This document shows positions 26,704 to 37,787 of a DNA stretch of 64,000 nt, piece after piece (position 1 is the first letter of the stretch; each line of letters begins with the position of its first letter). The DNA comes from Plasmodiophora brassicae. Taxonomy: Eukaryota; Endomyxa: Phytomyxea; Phytomyxea; Plasmodiophorida. Made by a program: the position numbers and the translations under genes. Under the pieces are notes generated by a model. That model was not told the DNA's origin. It saw only the letters and a list, made by a program, of their open reading frames with translations, and did no database searches. The DNA lies in NCBI GenBank assembly GCA_036867785.1, contig CP145416.1:930001-994000 (forward strand), given 5' to 3'.

Positions 26704-27189
26704 CTCATTTCAATTCGAAGTAGCATCCCATTTCGATAAATTGCACTGCTTCGCCCGTGCAAGCGGCTTGTGGGTGTGTCTTCGTAGGTGATGACTGAAG
26801 CAAGTATTGGTAGAAAGCAGGCAAGTGCACACAGACGCCACTTAGTTGACCTGTTTCAGCAACTTCTTTGTGACTGTAGATACGGCCCCAGTGTCCCTCT
26901 TTGCCCAAACGCTCATCAGGCACACTCAACAGCGGTCTAGAACAGTGGATCCTGTCACTGGTATGATTCCGTAAGCGTGTGCCATGAACGTGCGGGCAGG
27001 TCGCAAGCACTAAGAGAGTCTCTAATTGCCCCCTGACAGGTCGCTGCTGCTGACCAGCGGACCACTAGTGGAACACCGACACAGAGCACGACTGCGCCAG
27101 CAGAAGGGTTTACTAATGTCAGCCTGGACTACACGCAGGCTCATAGCGCCCCCTGTACTATACGTACAAGGGGGGCCGTATTCGGCCAA
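26704..27189. other. Intergenic 486 bases
   Basis: This stretch lies between the copine-like start and the lipoxygenase 2 stop. A minus-strand frame (26705-27010) could in principle add an N-terminal exon to the copine-like gene, but no family signal is visible. Nothing else is supported. Confidence 0.35.
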
Positions 27190-30123
27190 CTAAATCGCGA
27201 TAGAATTGGTGATCATGTGAGGCATCAGCCAGACATACGGCTCTTGTTTCCTTGGCTCGCAGTTGTTACGTGCCTTGATGGTTTCCTGGATTTCTTCCAG
27301 TCGCCCAACGAAATGCTCCAGAGTAATTCGCGCTCCGCTACGTAATGATGTCAGAGGTCAGCGTACGGATTCGAGCAGGCACCAACAAACCTATCGGAAT
27401 GTAATGTATCCTGCGCCGGCTGCAAACGACTCATTCAATGTGGGAGCAATCCGGCATCAATACGTTGCAACTGACCTTTCCCAAGAAGACTTCGTTGTTC
27501 GAATATTCAGATAACGATTTAGCCAGGGCCATCGACTGGACCGATTGCGTCTTGTTTGGCAATGAGTCCAGAATGACCTGAGTCGTAATTGGCTTGCCAA
27601 GTTCCTCGGGAATGGGAAGACGCATCCTGGCTGGATGGTTCGGGACAAAGCTGTAGTACTCTATAGGAACACGCACAGTCAGCATAACGAAACAGGCAGC
27701 ACCATGTAGAACCAAACCATATTGGTTGAAGTTAATCGCAGAGTGCCCTGCACTTGCCGTGTAAATCAGGTTCGTCACAAGTTCAATGACAACCTTCTGC
27801 GAGTTGATTTCGGGAATAGACTTCCCTGGCAAAACCGCCAACAGTTCGTTACGCCACGAGCTGAGCTCTGAGCGGACGTAAGTATGCATGAGAACAGTGA
27901 AGGTTTGTCACGTACCATTGTCTCCAGCAACCAGTTTATCGTCACCCTTGTAGTAGATATGTACGTATTCAGTGACGAAGGACTTGATAGCATCGTACAC
28001 AAGAAGAACGTCTTCTCGCCAAGGGTAGACTCCGTCTTCGTCCACAAGAGGCGACTTCGTGTTTGAGTCGAATCCATTCGTTTCCAGACAAACAATTGGA
28101 GACATTGACTCCACGGTCCAGAACGAGAACGCTCGCTGGACTAGAGGTATCATTTGATCGCCTGACAGGCGGTTAGATTCCTACGTAGCCCACGAGAAAC
28201 GCACGTGCTCGTTTGGACGAGCGTACCGATTGAAAACAGATCTTGGATTTGTGGTAGAAGCCTGGATACCACGTTGACGAATGTGCCTTCATAAGCGCGT
28301 AATAACAAATACCTTTGTCGGGCAAGTGCATTGATAGCCATTGTGGAGAGGAGGTTCGGTTTGAGAAGCCGCATCAGCGGATGCGCAGGGGACAAAGCTC
28401 GATGCGTGGCAAGCGCGAACGCTTCCGTAATCATGTGTTTGCTCATGAAGTGCGTCACCAGCTGGTGGATCTATAACGGTGCTCGTCTGAGAACAGAACA
28501 GCACTATCGCATGCCACACATGAAGGTAACCTGCGCATCGGCAGCATTAACCCAGATCTTTGCCAGTATCCTAGTTATCGCGATAAGTCCCCAGTAATCG
28601 AAATATTCAAAGATTGAGAGGCTCACCATTCATTCTTGGCGACATCCGAATCGTCTGCCGCTGTCGGGTAATAGGTTTTCCCACCCTTTTTGAGTTGGAT
28701 AGCTACCGGGACAATTGTGCGAACAGCATCGACGTAGTAAAACAGACAGAAAGGTGCCGCAAGGTAGCGGTCACTCATTCCCTAACCGCCACCTTAAAAT
28801 GGGAAATGCATATTCGTGGGACTGAGGCCTACAGGTTTCTTCGCGGCCCTTTCTTTGTTGAGCACATCAACGAATTCGGCAAGCATCGGATTGTAATCTA
28901 GGTAGCAGAACTTGCCACTGGCAATTTCGCTGTGGATATTCTTCCCATGAAGAACAGCGACCTTAGAAGAAAGCGTCTTCTCAGACACTGGGAAATCGGA
29001 AGGGAACGATCCCTGAAAGGACGGCATTAGAAAGTAGGCCGCGTAGAACAACGAAACTGTCATCGACGGTACCTTGACGAGTTTGATCAAATATGGATTG
29101 ATTCCGTTCAAGTACTGCTTGCCCATCGTCTCGTCCGTGTACCAATTACGCTTTGAAGAGCAACCTATGTAGTTAGCGATCTGGGCATGAAGGAGCTGCA
29201 AACTCGACCTACAGCAACGTTGGAAAGCAACCGTCCGTTGGAGCCGAATAGCTCCTTGATCTCGTCGTAGCTGTCCCAACTTCCGCTTCCACCGTTAAGC
29301 ACCTGCATGTACTCCTGCTCAACCATCGTCGAGATAACGCTTGTGAACACCTAGAAAGGAGTTGTCAAAGCTCAACCAGCTGCAAAGGACATCGCGAAAC
29401 CATTGTCGCCTTGATGCTATCAAACTGCTCGTCCATCGGCAACGAAAGGTCTACCACCTGGTGTCACGTAGGAGCAACGCTTGGGGATCATGCCGACTCA
29501 CAGTTACTGCACAACCCAACAGGAGTATCAGGAATCCGAGCAAACGTCGCGCTGTTATAGATCGTCGCTTGAAAGGCTATGTCAGCAGCGCGATACTCTT
29601 TGATTCGGGATGGCAGCCTAGGGTCGTTGGGGATCCTGCCGTCGCCCCCGAAGAAGTAGCGCTCTGTTCCCGGACGGATCCACGAATAGACAGGAATGAC
29701 CGTCTCGATACCACGAGCCGTTTGTCGGACCTAGACGTGCTGCTTAGAATCGCCGTTTCACCGGTCGCGATATACAGTACGTGGATCTGGTTGATGAACA
29801 GCGAGTTGAAGATTGGGCGTAGCCCCCGACTCGATGTCAACTTCACAGCGGCAATGTCCCCGATATTCTTCCTGTTCGGGATCGCTAAGACGTTCATTCA
29901 TGAAACCAGTGACACTTCGCGCCTACATGTCATCGAACGTATAGATTTCCGTTGCATTGCCATGGTGTCGCTCGACGAGACTCCAGGGCGACTTCAGGCG
30001 GAACGGCCCCGCTTCATGCCGACCGTCGCTGCTGTACAATACGAGTTCCAGGCGCGCATCGCTCGCCAGGAATAGTCGCTCGCCGGTCTTGATTGTGATC
30101 GTGTACGCTTCGCGCGACGCCAT
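27190..30123 (-). CDS. Lipoxygenase 2 (PLAT domain plus catalytic domain)
   Basis: Paralogue of lipoxygenase 1 at 9218-12147, of the same length and layout. The start at 30123 (MASREAYTITIKTGERLF) opens the PLAT domain. The first intron splits the codon after TFDD exactly as in the first copy, and the next exon starts with KNIGDIAAVKLTSSRGL in both. The catalytic domain shows THFMSKHMITEAF (His-x4-His) near 28430, LSPAHPLMRLLKPN, YYKGDDKLVAGD, AGHSAINFNQY (His and Asn) near 27740, and the C-terminal ligand isoleucine in ITNSIAI. All iron ligands are kept, so it looks active. Differences from copy one are spread over the protein and are strongest in the segments around introns. About ten or more exons. 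Confidence 0.92.
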
Positions 30124-30949
30124 GACAACCGGCCTGATCACTCGCCAACCGAATCACGGCCCAGACGCGTTTTGTACGCCGCAAACGATCCACCGAAGCC
30201 GTCGACGCCGCGGCCCTCAACAGCCGAGACTCCAAGGCGCCAGGCACGTAACGTCTCCTCTTTTGGCTTCGTGAGTGGTGGTCTGGTGGACTCGTTCGTG
30301 CCCATTAAAAATGCCGCCAGTCAAAACGACAGGTGGCCACCCGCGCTGCAGAGTTCACCCGTTTGTTCTCCACTGTGCGCCGAACGGAGACCCGGAAAAC
30401 AGGGAGACGCAGAGAATACAACCACAACCATGGCCATGACAGCAACCAGGACCCTGACAGCAACCATGATGATGACATCAGCAACGCAGGAGTACTCGAC
30501 TGGAGTGACTGCGGCGACACAGCACTAACTCGGACTCAGCGATCAGCAACAGGACGAAGCTCAGGGGGACTCCCGTGGAGAGCAACGACGGTCAGCATAA
30601 CGTTATTCCGTGCAACATGAATCAGCACTGGTGGAATTCGGTGGTGCGCCCAAGGCATCGCCAGATCGAAGTGGTTGCTTCGCTTGCCAAGCCGAACGTG
30701 GACCAGCCACAATTCCATGCTGAATTGTCCATCGACCGATGCCGCAGAGTCGGTTTTCGGCTGCACCGCCGAGTGCAACGGCGTTGATCATGGTGACGTT
30801 CCCGCTCATGTTGCTTCTCGAGTGGGCAATCAGGTCGAGCGCCTGCGCGTCACGGATGTCTTATTACTTGAGACAGACCTGCCCAAGAGCTGTCGAACGA
30901 CGTCTTTGAACATACGGTATTTGTCTATTAGACAGGTTCCGCTGGGGCA
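30124..30949. other. 826 bases without a supported gene
   Basis: The left part should hold the lipoxygenase 2 promoter. Between 30400 and 30530 there is a low-complexity stretch of repeated gacagcaacca-like words that could encode an Asn/His/Asp-rich segment (NHNHGHDSNQDPDSN) on the plus strand. A plus-strand frame at 30575-30787 (MESNDGQHNVIPCNMNQHWW) looks mildly protein-like. I could not join these into a gene model. Confidence 0.35.
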
Positions 30950-31621
30950 CTACGACGACCCACCGAAGATCTGGACGTCGCCTTCGTTGCTGGTCAAGCA
31001 GTCGGACAGGGCAAAATCGAGGGTGGTGCCATCGGTGAACGTGAACGCAGCGTTATCGCTCGGGCTCATCTGGCCGCTCACCTGGAACCAGGCGCCGCTA
31101 GAGCGGCTGCCAGTGTTGCCGCCGATTGATACCTGGCTGGCTACGCGGCCGCCCGTGTTCATCACCGTGATCTTGGTGTAGTAGATGATGCCGTTCCCTT
31201 CCGAAACGGCGCGCGTGTAGCAGACCGGGACGCTGGCGGTCAGCGGGTTCTCATTCGTCATGCTGACGCTGCAGTAAGTGATGCCAGGGGACAGGCCGGT
31301 CGCCTTGTCCCAGGTGCTGAGAATGAGGTCGGCGCCCCCGCCGAAGTTCGTCGAGGCGACAATGGCCTTGACGGGTTCCCGTCCATCGCAGGAAATCTGG
31401 AAGACCATGCCGCATGGCGAATCAATGTTGCCCTGCTTGTAGATCAGTTCACCCAGACTCGGGTCGTCGCCCAACGCGAACGCGTCCTGTAACGCGTAAT
31501 CGCCCTTCGGCAAGGAGCACCCACCGACGTCGGTCTGGGTCGCCCACATGGTCAGCTTCGCGTGATCTTGTGCAAGAGCAACGCCCAGAATGACCACCAC
31601 CGTCGACGGCAACAGATGCAT
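30950..31621 (-). CDS. Secreted expansin-like protein 1
   Basis: Single exon, 223 aa. The start at 31621 (MHLLPSTVVVILGVALA) is a signal peptide with likely cleavage near Ala-Gln. The mature protein has an N-terminal domain with paired Cys, GNIDSPCGMVF and a GGGADLILSTWDKATG element. This resembles the double-psi beta-barrel of expansins (Cys-Gly box; D-L-S/T). A second beta-rich domain follows (IIYYTKITVMNTGGRVASQ, SGAWFQVSGQ), resembling the expansin CBM63 module. Expansins loosen plant or cellulose-containing walls without hydrolysis. The expansin link is by layout and motifs only. Two paralogues lie at 33139 and 34291. TGACTCATG lies 100 bases upstream. Confidence 0.7.
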   Translation of the reverse strand: MHLLPSTVVVILGVALAQDHAKLTMWATQTDVGGCSLPKGDYALQDAFALGDDPSLGELIYKQGNIDSPCGMVFQISCDGREPVKAIVASTNFGGGADLILSTWDKATGLSPGITYCSVSMTNENPLTASVPVCYTRAVSEGNGIIYYTKITVMNTGGRVASQVSIGGNTGSRSSGAWFQVSGQMSPSDNAAFTFTDGTTLDFALSDCLTSNEGDVQIFGGSS

Positions 31622-31720
31622 TTCTTTCGATGTGCTGATTCGCTGGCGAGAATTGATGTGATGGAAACAGGGGCAGAACTGTCTCGTTCCGCAACGAACA
31701 ACGTCACTGTTCATGATGCG

Positions 31721-31729
31721 TGACTCATG
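31721..31729 (-). promoter_or_regulatory. TGACTCA (AP-1/Gcn4-like) site before expansin-like 1
   Basis: TGACTCATG lies 100 bases upstream of the ATG. The same core occurs three times between the other two paralogues. The 7-bp core is the consensus for bZIP factors of the AP-1/Gcn4 type. That it acts in this organism is inference from its repeated placement. Confidence 0.5.
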
Positions 31730-31936
31730 CTCTTGGATATCGGGGCATGATTCAAGTGCGATACAAATCGGCATCACAACGCGCGACCCTTATGGTATCT
31801 ACCAGCGCTCCTGCAGATCCGGTCGCACCAGGCAGTATCCGCCTCGTCGTCCCACGTCTGTCGTCTCCGTGTGCAGGCTGGGACATGCGGTGCATGCCTA
31901 CGATCTGGATCCTACCCTTGTGGCAGAAGAACGTTC

Positions 31937-32197
31937 ATGGTCGTATGGCCGGAAGATTGGAGGGGCGTCCACTTAGCCGGTCATATGGTCGACTTTCTGA
32001 CCGGAGGCGGATACTCGGAGGACAATCAGACCTCGAATATCGATTGGCTGGCATGTTCTCTATATATATGCCAATGGATCACGACGACCTATGCGATCGA
32101 CAGCGTGTTTCACGAAAATGAAACTGTACAGAAGGACGCCTTCGAGAAGCAGCTGGTTCTAGAGGAGCTGTACGAGTACTTGCGCCCGATCCAATAG
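31937..32197 (+). other. Uncertain small open frame
   Basis: An 86-residue frame starts MVVWPEDWRGVHLAGHM and ends QLVLEELYEYLRPIQ. Composition is balanced and protein-like, with an acidic helical end. A missing upstream exon is possible. No family is recognised. It sits in the 1.5 kb between expansin-like 1 and 2, otherwise empty. Confidence 0.3.
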
Positions 32198-33138
32198 AGG
32201 TGTACGTGTCTTAGCGGGATGCGCAAGGAGTACTTGTCAGCATCGGATCTCGACGATCAACCCAGGCGCCTTTGCCGGATAATGTCGCCACTGCAGATGC
32301 TGTAAGAGTCCTAGCTTATAGTGCCGGTTATGTAAGACACGCGTGCTTTGACAGTTGCCCAGGTACTTGGGCGGCAGCGAGCGGGCAGTCGTATGGTGGC
32401 AATCGCCGACGGGGGCGTTTCAGGGCTGTCGTCGTTGCGGCAACTGCCTGTGCAAAGGTGTTCCGTCGGGTGTTATTCTGCATCTCGTGAGTTGCACACA
32501 AGAGCCCGATACGAAATGACAGGGATGACAACCCACCGCATTGCAAGATGTGGATCAGCATTGTCGCAATGATGAATGCGATACAGTTTACGAAGCGATC
32601 GACAAGGGATGGACGTTGCGACTTGCCTTACGACGAAGACGACGGTAGCGTGGTGAACGCCTGCGGAGCGGACAGTGTGTCCGAGACGATTTCGAAGGTG
32701 CGCTTCAACGAGTACGTCCAGGCGAACTCAATTATCGACACCAGAAGCGAATAACTTCCGCCAGGTGCACCAGTGAATCCTTGTATGCTCCCAACGACTA
32801 GCCCACCGGCACGTGTGGGGCAGTTGGAATCTGGATGAGCGACGTGGGCGTCGCTGTCCTTGCCGTCTGCGCCCGGAGCCCCTTGATGCGTTAGCTCGAC
32901 TGGAACAGTCACGCCATCCGAATTGCTACGAGACAGGCCCATTGTAATATGACGTCGTAGTGCGGTGTTGAACCCCCACGACCGCCGCCTCGATGCGTCT
33001 TTAGGGTTCTGCAGCTTAGGGTGCAGACACTATCTCGCCAGATACAATATTCGGCAATGTGCAAACGATTTACTAACGATCCACAGAAGGGCAACGTGCT
33101 CTGGTCATGCAGGGACATGGTCTTGCAGACTAGGATGA
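32198..33138. other. Mostly empty 941 bases
   Basis: The only frame of note is on the minus strand at 32628-32942, with a Gly-rich start (HQGAPGADGKDSDAHV) and a hydrophobic middle (SYSLLVSIIEFAWTYSL). It has no recognised relatives and no clear start context. I do not call it a gene. Confidence 0.35.
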
Positions 33139-33801
33139 CTACCCGCTGAAGATCTGGACATTGCCCTCGTCGCTGTTCTTGCACTGCGACAGGGGGAAGT
33201 TGGCCGTGCTCCCATCGGTGAACGTGAACGTCGCAGAGTCGCTGGGCTTCATATTGCCCCCCACCGAAAACCAAGCGCCACTGGACCGGCTGCCCTGATT
33301 GCCATTGATGGCCACCTTGCTGGCGATCCGCCCGCTCGTGTTCAACACCATGATCTTGGTGTAGTAGATGATGCCATTGCCCTGCGAAATGGAGCGCGTG
33401 TAGCAGACGGGGCTGCTAGACGACAGCGGGTTCATATTCGTGGCCTTGACGCTGCAGGACGCGATACCAGGGGACTGGCCGGTCGCCTTATTCCAGGTGC
33501 TGAGAATGAGGTCGGCACCGCCGCCGAAGTTCTGCGACGCGACAATGGCTTTGACGGGTTGGCGTCCCTTGCAGGTGAACTCGTAGACCTGGCCACACGG
33601 CGAGTCGATGTTGCCCTGCTTGTAGATCAGGTTGCCCAGGCTCGAGTCGTCCCCCAGCGCGAACGCGTCCTGCAACGCGTAGCTGTCCTTGGGCAGGGAA
33701 CACCCTCCGGCATCTGTCTGAGATGCCCACATGGTGATCTTGGCATTCTGCTGGGCAACAGCAGCGCCCAGGATCACGAACAGGACTGATAGGGGTGACA
33801 T
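33139..33801 (-). CDS. Secreted expansin-like protein 2
   Basis: Single exon, 220 aa; the start Met at 33801 (MSPLSVLFVILGAAVA) gives a signal peptide. It is the closest relative of expansin-like 3: both begin the mature chain with QQNAKxTMWASQTD and share ALQDAFALGDD, NLIYKQGNIDSPCG and NKATGQSPGIA. The Cys pattern of the family is kept (GGCSLPK, SPCG, FTCKG, SCSV, PVCYTR, LSQC). The C-terminus is slightly shorter than in copy 3 and ends QIFSG. The gene is head to head with expansin-like 3 across 489 bp. The three copies likely arose by local duplication with one inversion. Confidence 0.7.
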   Translation of the reverse strand: MSPLSVLFVILGAAVAQQNAKITMWASQTDAGGCSLPKDSYALQDAFALGDDSSLGNLIYKQGNIDSPCGQVYEFTCKGRQPVKAIVASQNFGGGADLILSTWNKATGQSPGIASCSVKATNMNPLSSSSPVCYTRSISQGNGIIYYTKIMVLNTSGRIASKVAINGNQGSRSSGAWFSVGGNMKPSDSATFTFTDGSTANFPLSQCKNSDEGNVQIFSG

Positions 33802-34290
33802 TCGTTCGACGCACACAGTTGGCTTCTAGAATTGCAATGATGCAACAAGGAACGAACAGGGTGACGGACAACGTTGCACGGTTGCATGCAGAATGACTCA
33901 CGCCTCCGAGCGGCAGTGAGTATCTCCTCTGAGTGTGACTCACGTGCTGAGAATCTCGCCCGCGATATCTGCCTGGATCGCACGCATACGTCATGGCGTG
34001 CACGGCGCGTGCACACCATGCACGTATGCGCCAGAAATCATCGCTAGAGTGTGACTCATGCGTGTCGGAATCTTGGTAGCGAGCTTCCGGATACGACATG
34101 CACGCGAACGCCCGCCAGATCAGATCAGAGCGCAGGAGGCGTGACGCACGGCTGTCTCTGGCTAATGCAATGAGCACAAAGGCCATGCGTCACACAGTGC
34201 ATCGCTCCCACTGTGAACAGATTCAGCAGCACGCCCCTGGAGCATGTTCCGTCATTTGGAATTTAGCATCCCACAAGTGCATCCAACGAA
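33802..34290. promoter_or_regulatory. Bidirectional promoter of expansin-like 2 and 3
   Basis: 489 bases between the two divergent starts. It contains three TGACTCA cores at 33894-33900, 33936-33942 and 34052-34058. The last two sit in the longer shared word GAGTGTGACTCA(C/T)G. Between them lies a 46-base imperfect palindrome (33984-34029). The order of motif, palindrome and motif suggests a shared control element for both genes. Confidence 0.6.
33984..34029. repeat. 46-base imperfect palindrome in the bidirectional promoter
   Basis: The left arm GCATACGTCATGGCGTGCAC matches the reverse complement of the right arm (GCATACGTGCATGGTGTGCAC region) with one gap and one mismatch. The centre is near 34007. 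It includes GTGCAC cores in both arms. It could bind a dimeric factor or form a cruciform. Confidence 0.75.
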
Positions 34291-34989
34291 ATGCTTCCGC
34301 TTGCGATCCTGGTGGTTATCCTCGGTGCCGCCGCCGCACAGCAGAACGCCAAGCTGACAATGTGGGCATCGCAGACGGACCCCGGTGGGTGCTCCCTGCC
34401 CAAGAGCAATTGGTACACATTGCAGGACGCTTTCGCACTGGGCGACGACCCGAGCCTGGGCAACCTGATCTACAAGCAGGGCAACATCGACTCGCCATGC
34501 GGCATGGTCTTCGAGTTCACCTGCAAGGGACGCCAACCCGTCAACGCCATCGTTGCATCGACAAACTTCGGGGGCGGGGCCGATCTCGTTAGCGACACCT
34601 GGAACAAGGCGACCGGTCAGTCTCCTGGCATCGCGTACTGCACCGTCAAGAAGACGGGGGTGAACCCGTTGAACGTCCCCCATCCGGTATGCTACAAGCG
34701 CGCCTTGTCGCAAGGGAACGGCATCATCTACTACACCAAGATCATGGTGATAAATACGGCCGGTCGGGTGGCCCGCCAGGTCTCCATCAATGGCATCGTC
34801 GGTACGCGCTCAAGCGGGGCCTGGTTCGCCGTCAACGGTCAGATGAAGGCGGACGCCAGGGTCAAGTTTACGTTCACCGATGGAACCACGCACGACTTTG
34901 TTCTGTCCCAGTGTGTCACCAGCGAAGAGGGCGAGGTTCAGATCTTTCCGTCACCAGCGACGTCGTCGGCCAATCACCCGTCACCTTAA
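34291..34989 (+). CDS. Secreted expansin-like protein 3
   Basis: Single exon, 232 aa. The start MLPLAILVVILGAAAA is a signal peptide. Mature domains are as in copies 1 and 2: QNAKLTMWASQTDPGG, SPCGMVFEFTCKGRQP, FGGGADLVSDTWNKATG (first, barrel-like domain), then IIYYTKIMVINTAGRVARQ and SGAWFAVNGQMKADARV (second, beta-rich domain). In the DLxLST element of the paralogues the sequence here is DLVSDT, so the conserved Ser-Thr pair has changed. A Ser/Pro tail (SPATSSANHPSP) is unique to this copy. Expression is likely shared with copy 2 through the divergent promoter. Confidence 0.7.
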   Translation: MLPLAILVVILGAAAAQQNAKLTMWASQTDPGGCSLPKSNWYTLQDAFALGDDPSLGNLIYKQGNIDSPCGMVFEFTCKGRQPVNAIVASTNFGGGADLVSDTWNKATGQSPGIAYCTVKKTGVNPLNVPHPVCYKRALSQGNGIIYYTKIMVINTAGRVARQVSINGIVGTRSSGAWFAVNGQMKADARVKFTFTDGTTHDFVLSQCVTSEEGEVQIFPSPATSSANHPSP

Positions 34990-35238
34990 TAGATGGATCA
35001 GCGCGCAGCTGAATTATTCCGACGAGGTATAAGTCGAGTCATGGCAGAGCTATGTAGCCTCGTTGTACTCTTCTCCTTTCGTCACAAACCATTTTTGTTA
35101 ACCCACCTCGTCATAGAACCCCCGGCGAGCCCACCGCTTCCTGGCCGGATGCATTCCTCCCTGAACGTAGCTGTCCCTGAATCGGGATGTGCCTTGTATT
35201 GTTTAAGTATACATAACACAAATAATCGCCGATGCACA

Positions 35239-37492
35239 TCACAGGTCTTCAGGGCTGGTTTTCCCTTGGCCGTGTTGTACCGAGGACTGGTGCAAAGCTT
35301 TCCACCTCGATAGGACGTCACCGACATCTCGTTGGGACTGTTCGTTCGGCATCCGTTCGCCTTTCCGCTTCAGCAACAGTTTCCGCAAGTTGTTCAAGTC
35401 GACACCAATCTTTGTACGGCGAAGTGTTTCCATATCCATAGGGCAGGTTTTCAATGCATCCGTTATGCAACTGAGCTCAGCAGGGTCGACGTGCCTGGCA
35501 TCCGCTGATTGAAGAGCGGACACCATCCTGCGCATTCGCGACTGAAGCATGTCAACGTTGGGGACCAGAACCACGTCGATATCCTGATCCGAGAACAGCA
35601 TCAAGGCGGCAGAGAACTTTCGTATCCGACCGACTTGTTCCCGTATCAACGCCATGTACGACGATTTCGTACCGGCACTCGAGGCGAATGCTCGCTGTTC
35701 AAGGCGAATCGATTCTTCGTCGAGACCTGATGGTAACGAAACGGCGGCGGCGAGATTGTTCATCTGCAGAGCTTGCCGTATCTGGTCCCGACACGAGTCT
35801 CGTTGGGATGACGTTAGATCAGGAGACATCCTTTTCTTCTTGGATGGACGTGATAATGCTGATTGCTCGGCCTGCTCCAACTCGTCGAACATTTCTGCTG
35901 TGGATCGGAATGTCTTGGCCGGAACAGATGCATGGTCGTTATCTCTACCTGAATACTCTTCAACTGCCCAGACGGGTTCTTCAACGAGAGCTATACCGTC
36001 ATCCGCCGGGACGACGGCGTCGGCACGTCGAAATAACCTCAAAGAAGCCAAGACGTCGCGACGGGAAGATTTCGAGACAGACTCTGAAAGACAACGTTCA
36101 AGAGAGGATGTCACTATCGCTGGAGACCTGCAGTAGTCGCAGCATTGCGGGCGGGTTCCTGGAGAGCGCTCTCCGAAATATTGAAGAAGGTTCGCGCGTC
36201 GGCAGGAGGCAGTTTCACAGTACTGAATGATGGAGTCTAGCCTTGCGCTTCGATGATCTCGAGTGTCCACCGAGGGTGACGAATGAACCGGCACATTGCG
36301 GTCCTCGACGCTAATGAGATACTGCATGCGCCGCCCGTCGTCTTTACAGTAGTAGAGAACGACATCGGCAGGTTCGCCATCGCGTCCAGCTCGACCACTC
36401 TCCTATCGTAAATGAGTCAGACAGTAATCCAAGGCCGGCACACGACCAACCTGATAGTAGTCTTCAATTGATTTCGGGATGTCAACATGAACCACGAAGC
36501 GGACGTCGTCTCGGTGAATCCCCATACCGAACGCTGTGGTCCCTACGATCTGCAGAGGAAGTTATATCTCTACAGCAAATGTGGGTTCCGACCCTCACCA
36601 CGTCGATATCACCCGACTCCCATTGCGTTTGGATGCGAACTCTGTCGGAATGAGCCATTCCGGCATGATACCCGCCAGCAGGCACTCGGGCCATCATAAG
36701 GTGCACAGAAAGCTCATCAACCAGGGCTCGGGTGCTGCAATAGACAATCCCACCGCACCCAGCCCGCCCCTTGACGAACGCCAGAACGTCATCCTTTAGG
36801 GGCTTCGACATCATTGCTTTGTATCGAACGGAATACATCAGGTTCGGCCGATTGTAACTTGCTCGAATGATGACAGGATCACGCATGGACAGAAGTGTGA
36901 CAATGTCATCCTGTACAGCCTGCGTCGCCGTTGCCGTACATGCCAGAATGGAAACCGACTGCCACCGCTCTCGAATCTGACGCAACGCCCGATACGATGG
37001 ACGAAAACTGTGGCCCCATGAGGATATACAATGTGCTTCGTCGATTGCAAACAGGTGCAAGCGGCCGCGTCGATACAATCCATCAAGGACTCGCCCAAGC
37101 GCGGGAGTGAACAGCGATTCGGGCGTGACGTACAACAGACGAGGCGGGTTATCTGTCGACAAAGCTGAACGCACCTGCTGGGCCTCCTTGGACGATAACG
37201 TGCTGTTCAGCGCTGCACACGACACGCCACGAGAGCGCAGCAACGCGACCTGATTGCCCATCAGCGCAAGCAGAGGCGACACGACGACGGTAACGACGAC
37301 TTCATCGGACAGCAGCGCCGGCAACTGAAAGCAAAGCGATTTGCCGCCGCCCGTCGGCAGGCTCAGGAACACGTCGCGCCCGGCCGCGATCGCCTGCAGA
37401 GCCCGCTCCTGGTCCGGGCGCAGCGCCGCCACGCCGAACGTCGACGACAGCAGCGATCGCACGCGCGCCTCGTCCCAACCCGCCGCCATCAT
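35239..37492 (-). CDS. RecQ-family DNA helicase, RecQ5-like
   Basis: 3'-5' DNA helicase in recombination and repair. The best ATG is at 37492 ([17 protein letters not shown]). Motif 0 is [14 protein letters not shown]; motif I is [14 protein letters not shown]; motif II is [17 protein letters not shown]; motif III is ACTATAT. After a short intron come [19 protein letters not shown] (motif V) and [13 protein letters not shown] (motif VI). The RecQ-Ct zinc region shows [12 protein letters not shown] and CCDYC. A long C-terminal extension (about 270 residues, including [11 protein letters not shown] and [20 protein letters not shown]) resembles the RecQ5 tail rather than BLM or WRN. HRDC is not seen. 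Two introns near 36430 and 36570 restore frame. A minisatellite precedes the start. Confidence 0.93.
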
Positions 37493-37516
37493 TCCCCCGG
37501 ACAATCCAACAGTTGA

Positions 37517-37652
37517 GGGGAACGTGCAGTTCGACCGTGTGCGTGGAGCTACAGTTCGACCGCGTGCGTGGAGCTGCAGTTCGACGACGCCATGAGTGGA
37601 GCTGCAGCTTGACTACCTGCGCGTGAGTGGAACTGCAGTCCGACGGCGTAGG
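37517..37652. repeat. Minisatellite upstream of the RecQ5-like start
   Basis: Five imperfect direct copies of a 25-31 base unit built on GTGGAGCTGCAGTTCGAC. The copies begin near 37517, 37545, 37570, 37598 and 37629. They lie in the 295-base gap between the RecQ5-like start (37492) and the transporter start (37788), so both divergent promoters overlap or abut them. Confidence 0.8.
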
Positions 37653-37787
37653 TGGCCCTTTCGTTTCCACCACCTGGGCGCGTCGAGGCCGCGTCCCGAT
37701 TGATTCTGGAGGACGTCTACAGCGCGCGTGATGATGCGCCGGGCCTGTAGCGCCAACAGCGATGACCAGTCACCGGATCGGGGCGTC

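Noticed and set aside
32628-32942. Collagen-like or decayed fourth expansin-like copy
   Set aside because: It has a few Gly-x-y triplets only and none of the Cys motifs of the expansin-like family.
37302-37673. Minus-strand frame through the minisatellite as an N-terminal extension of the RecQ5-like protein
   Set aside because: It is in another frame from the helicase, and the conserved N-terminus starts well at 37492.
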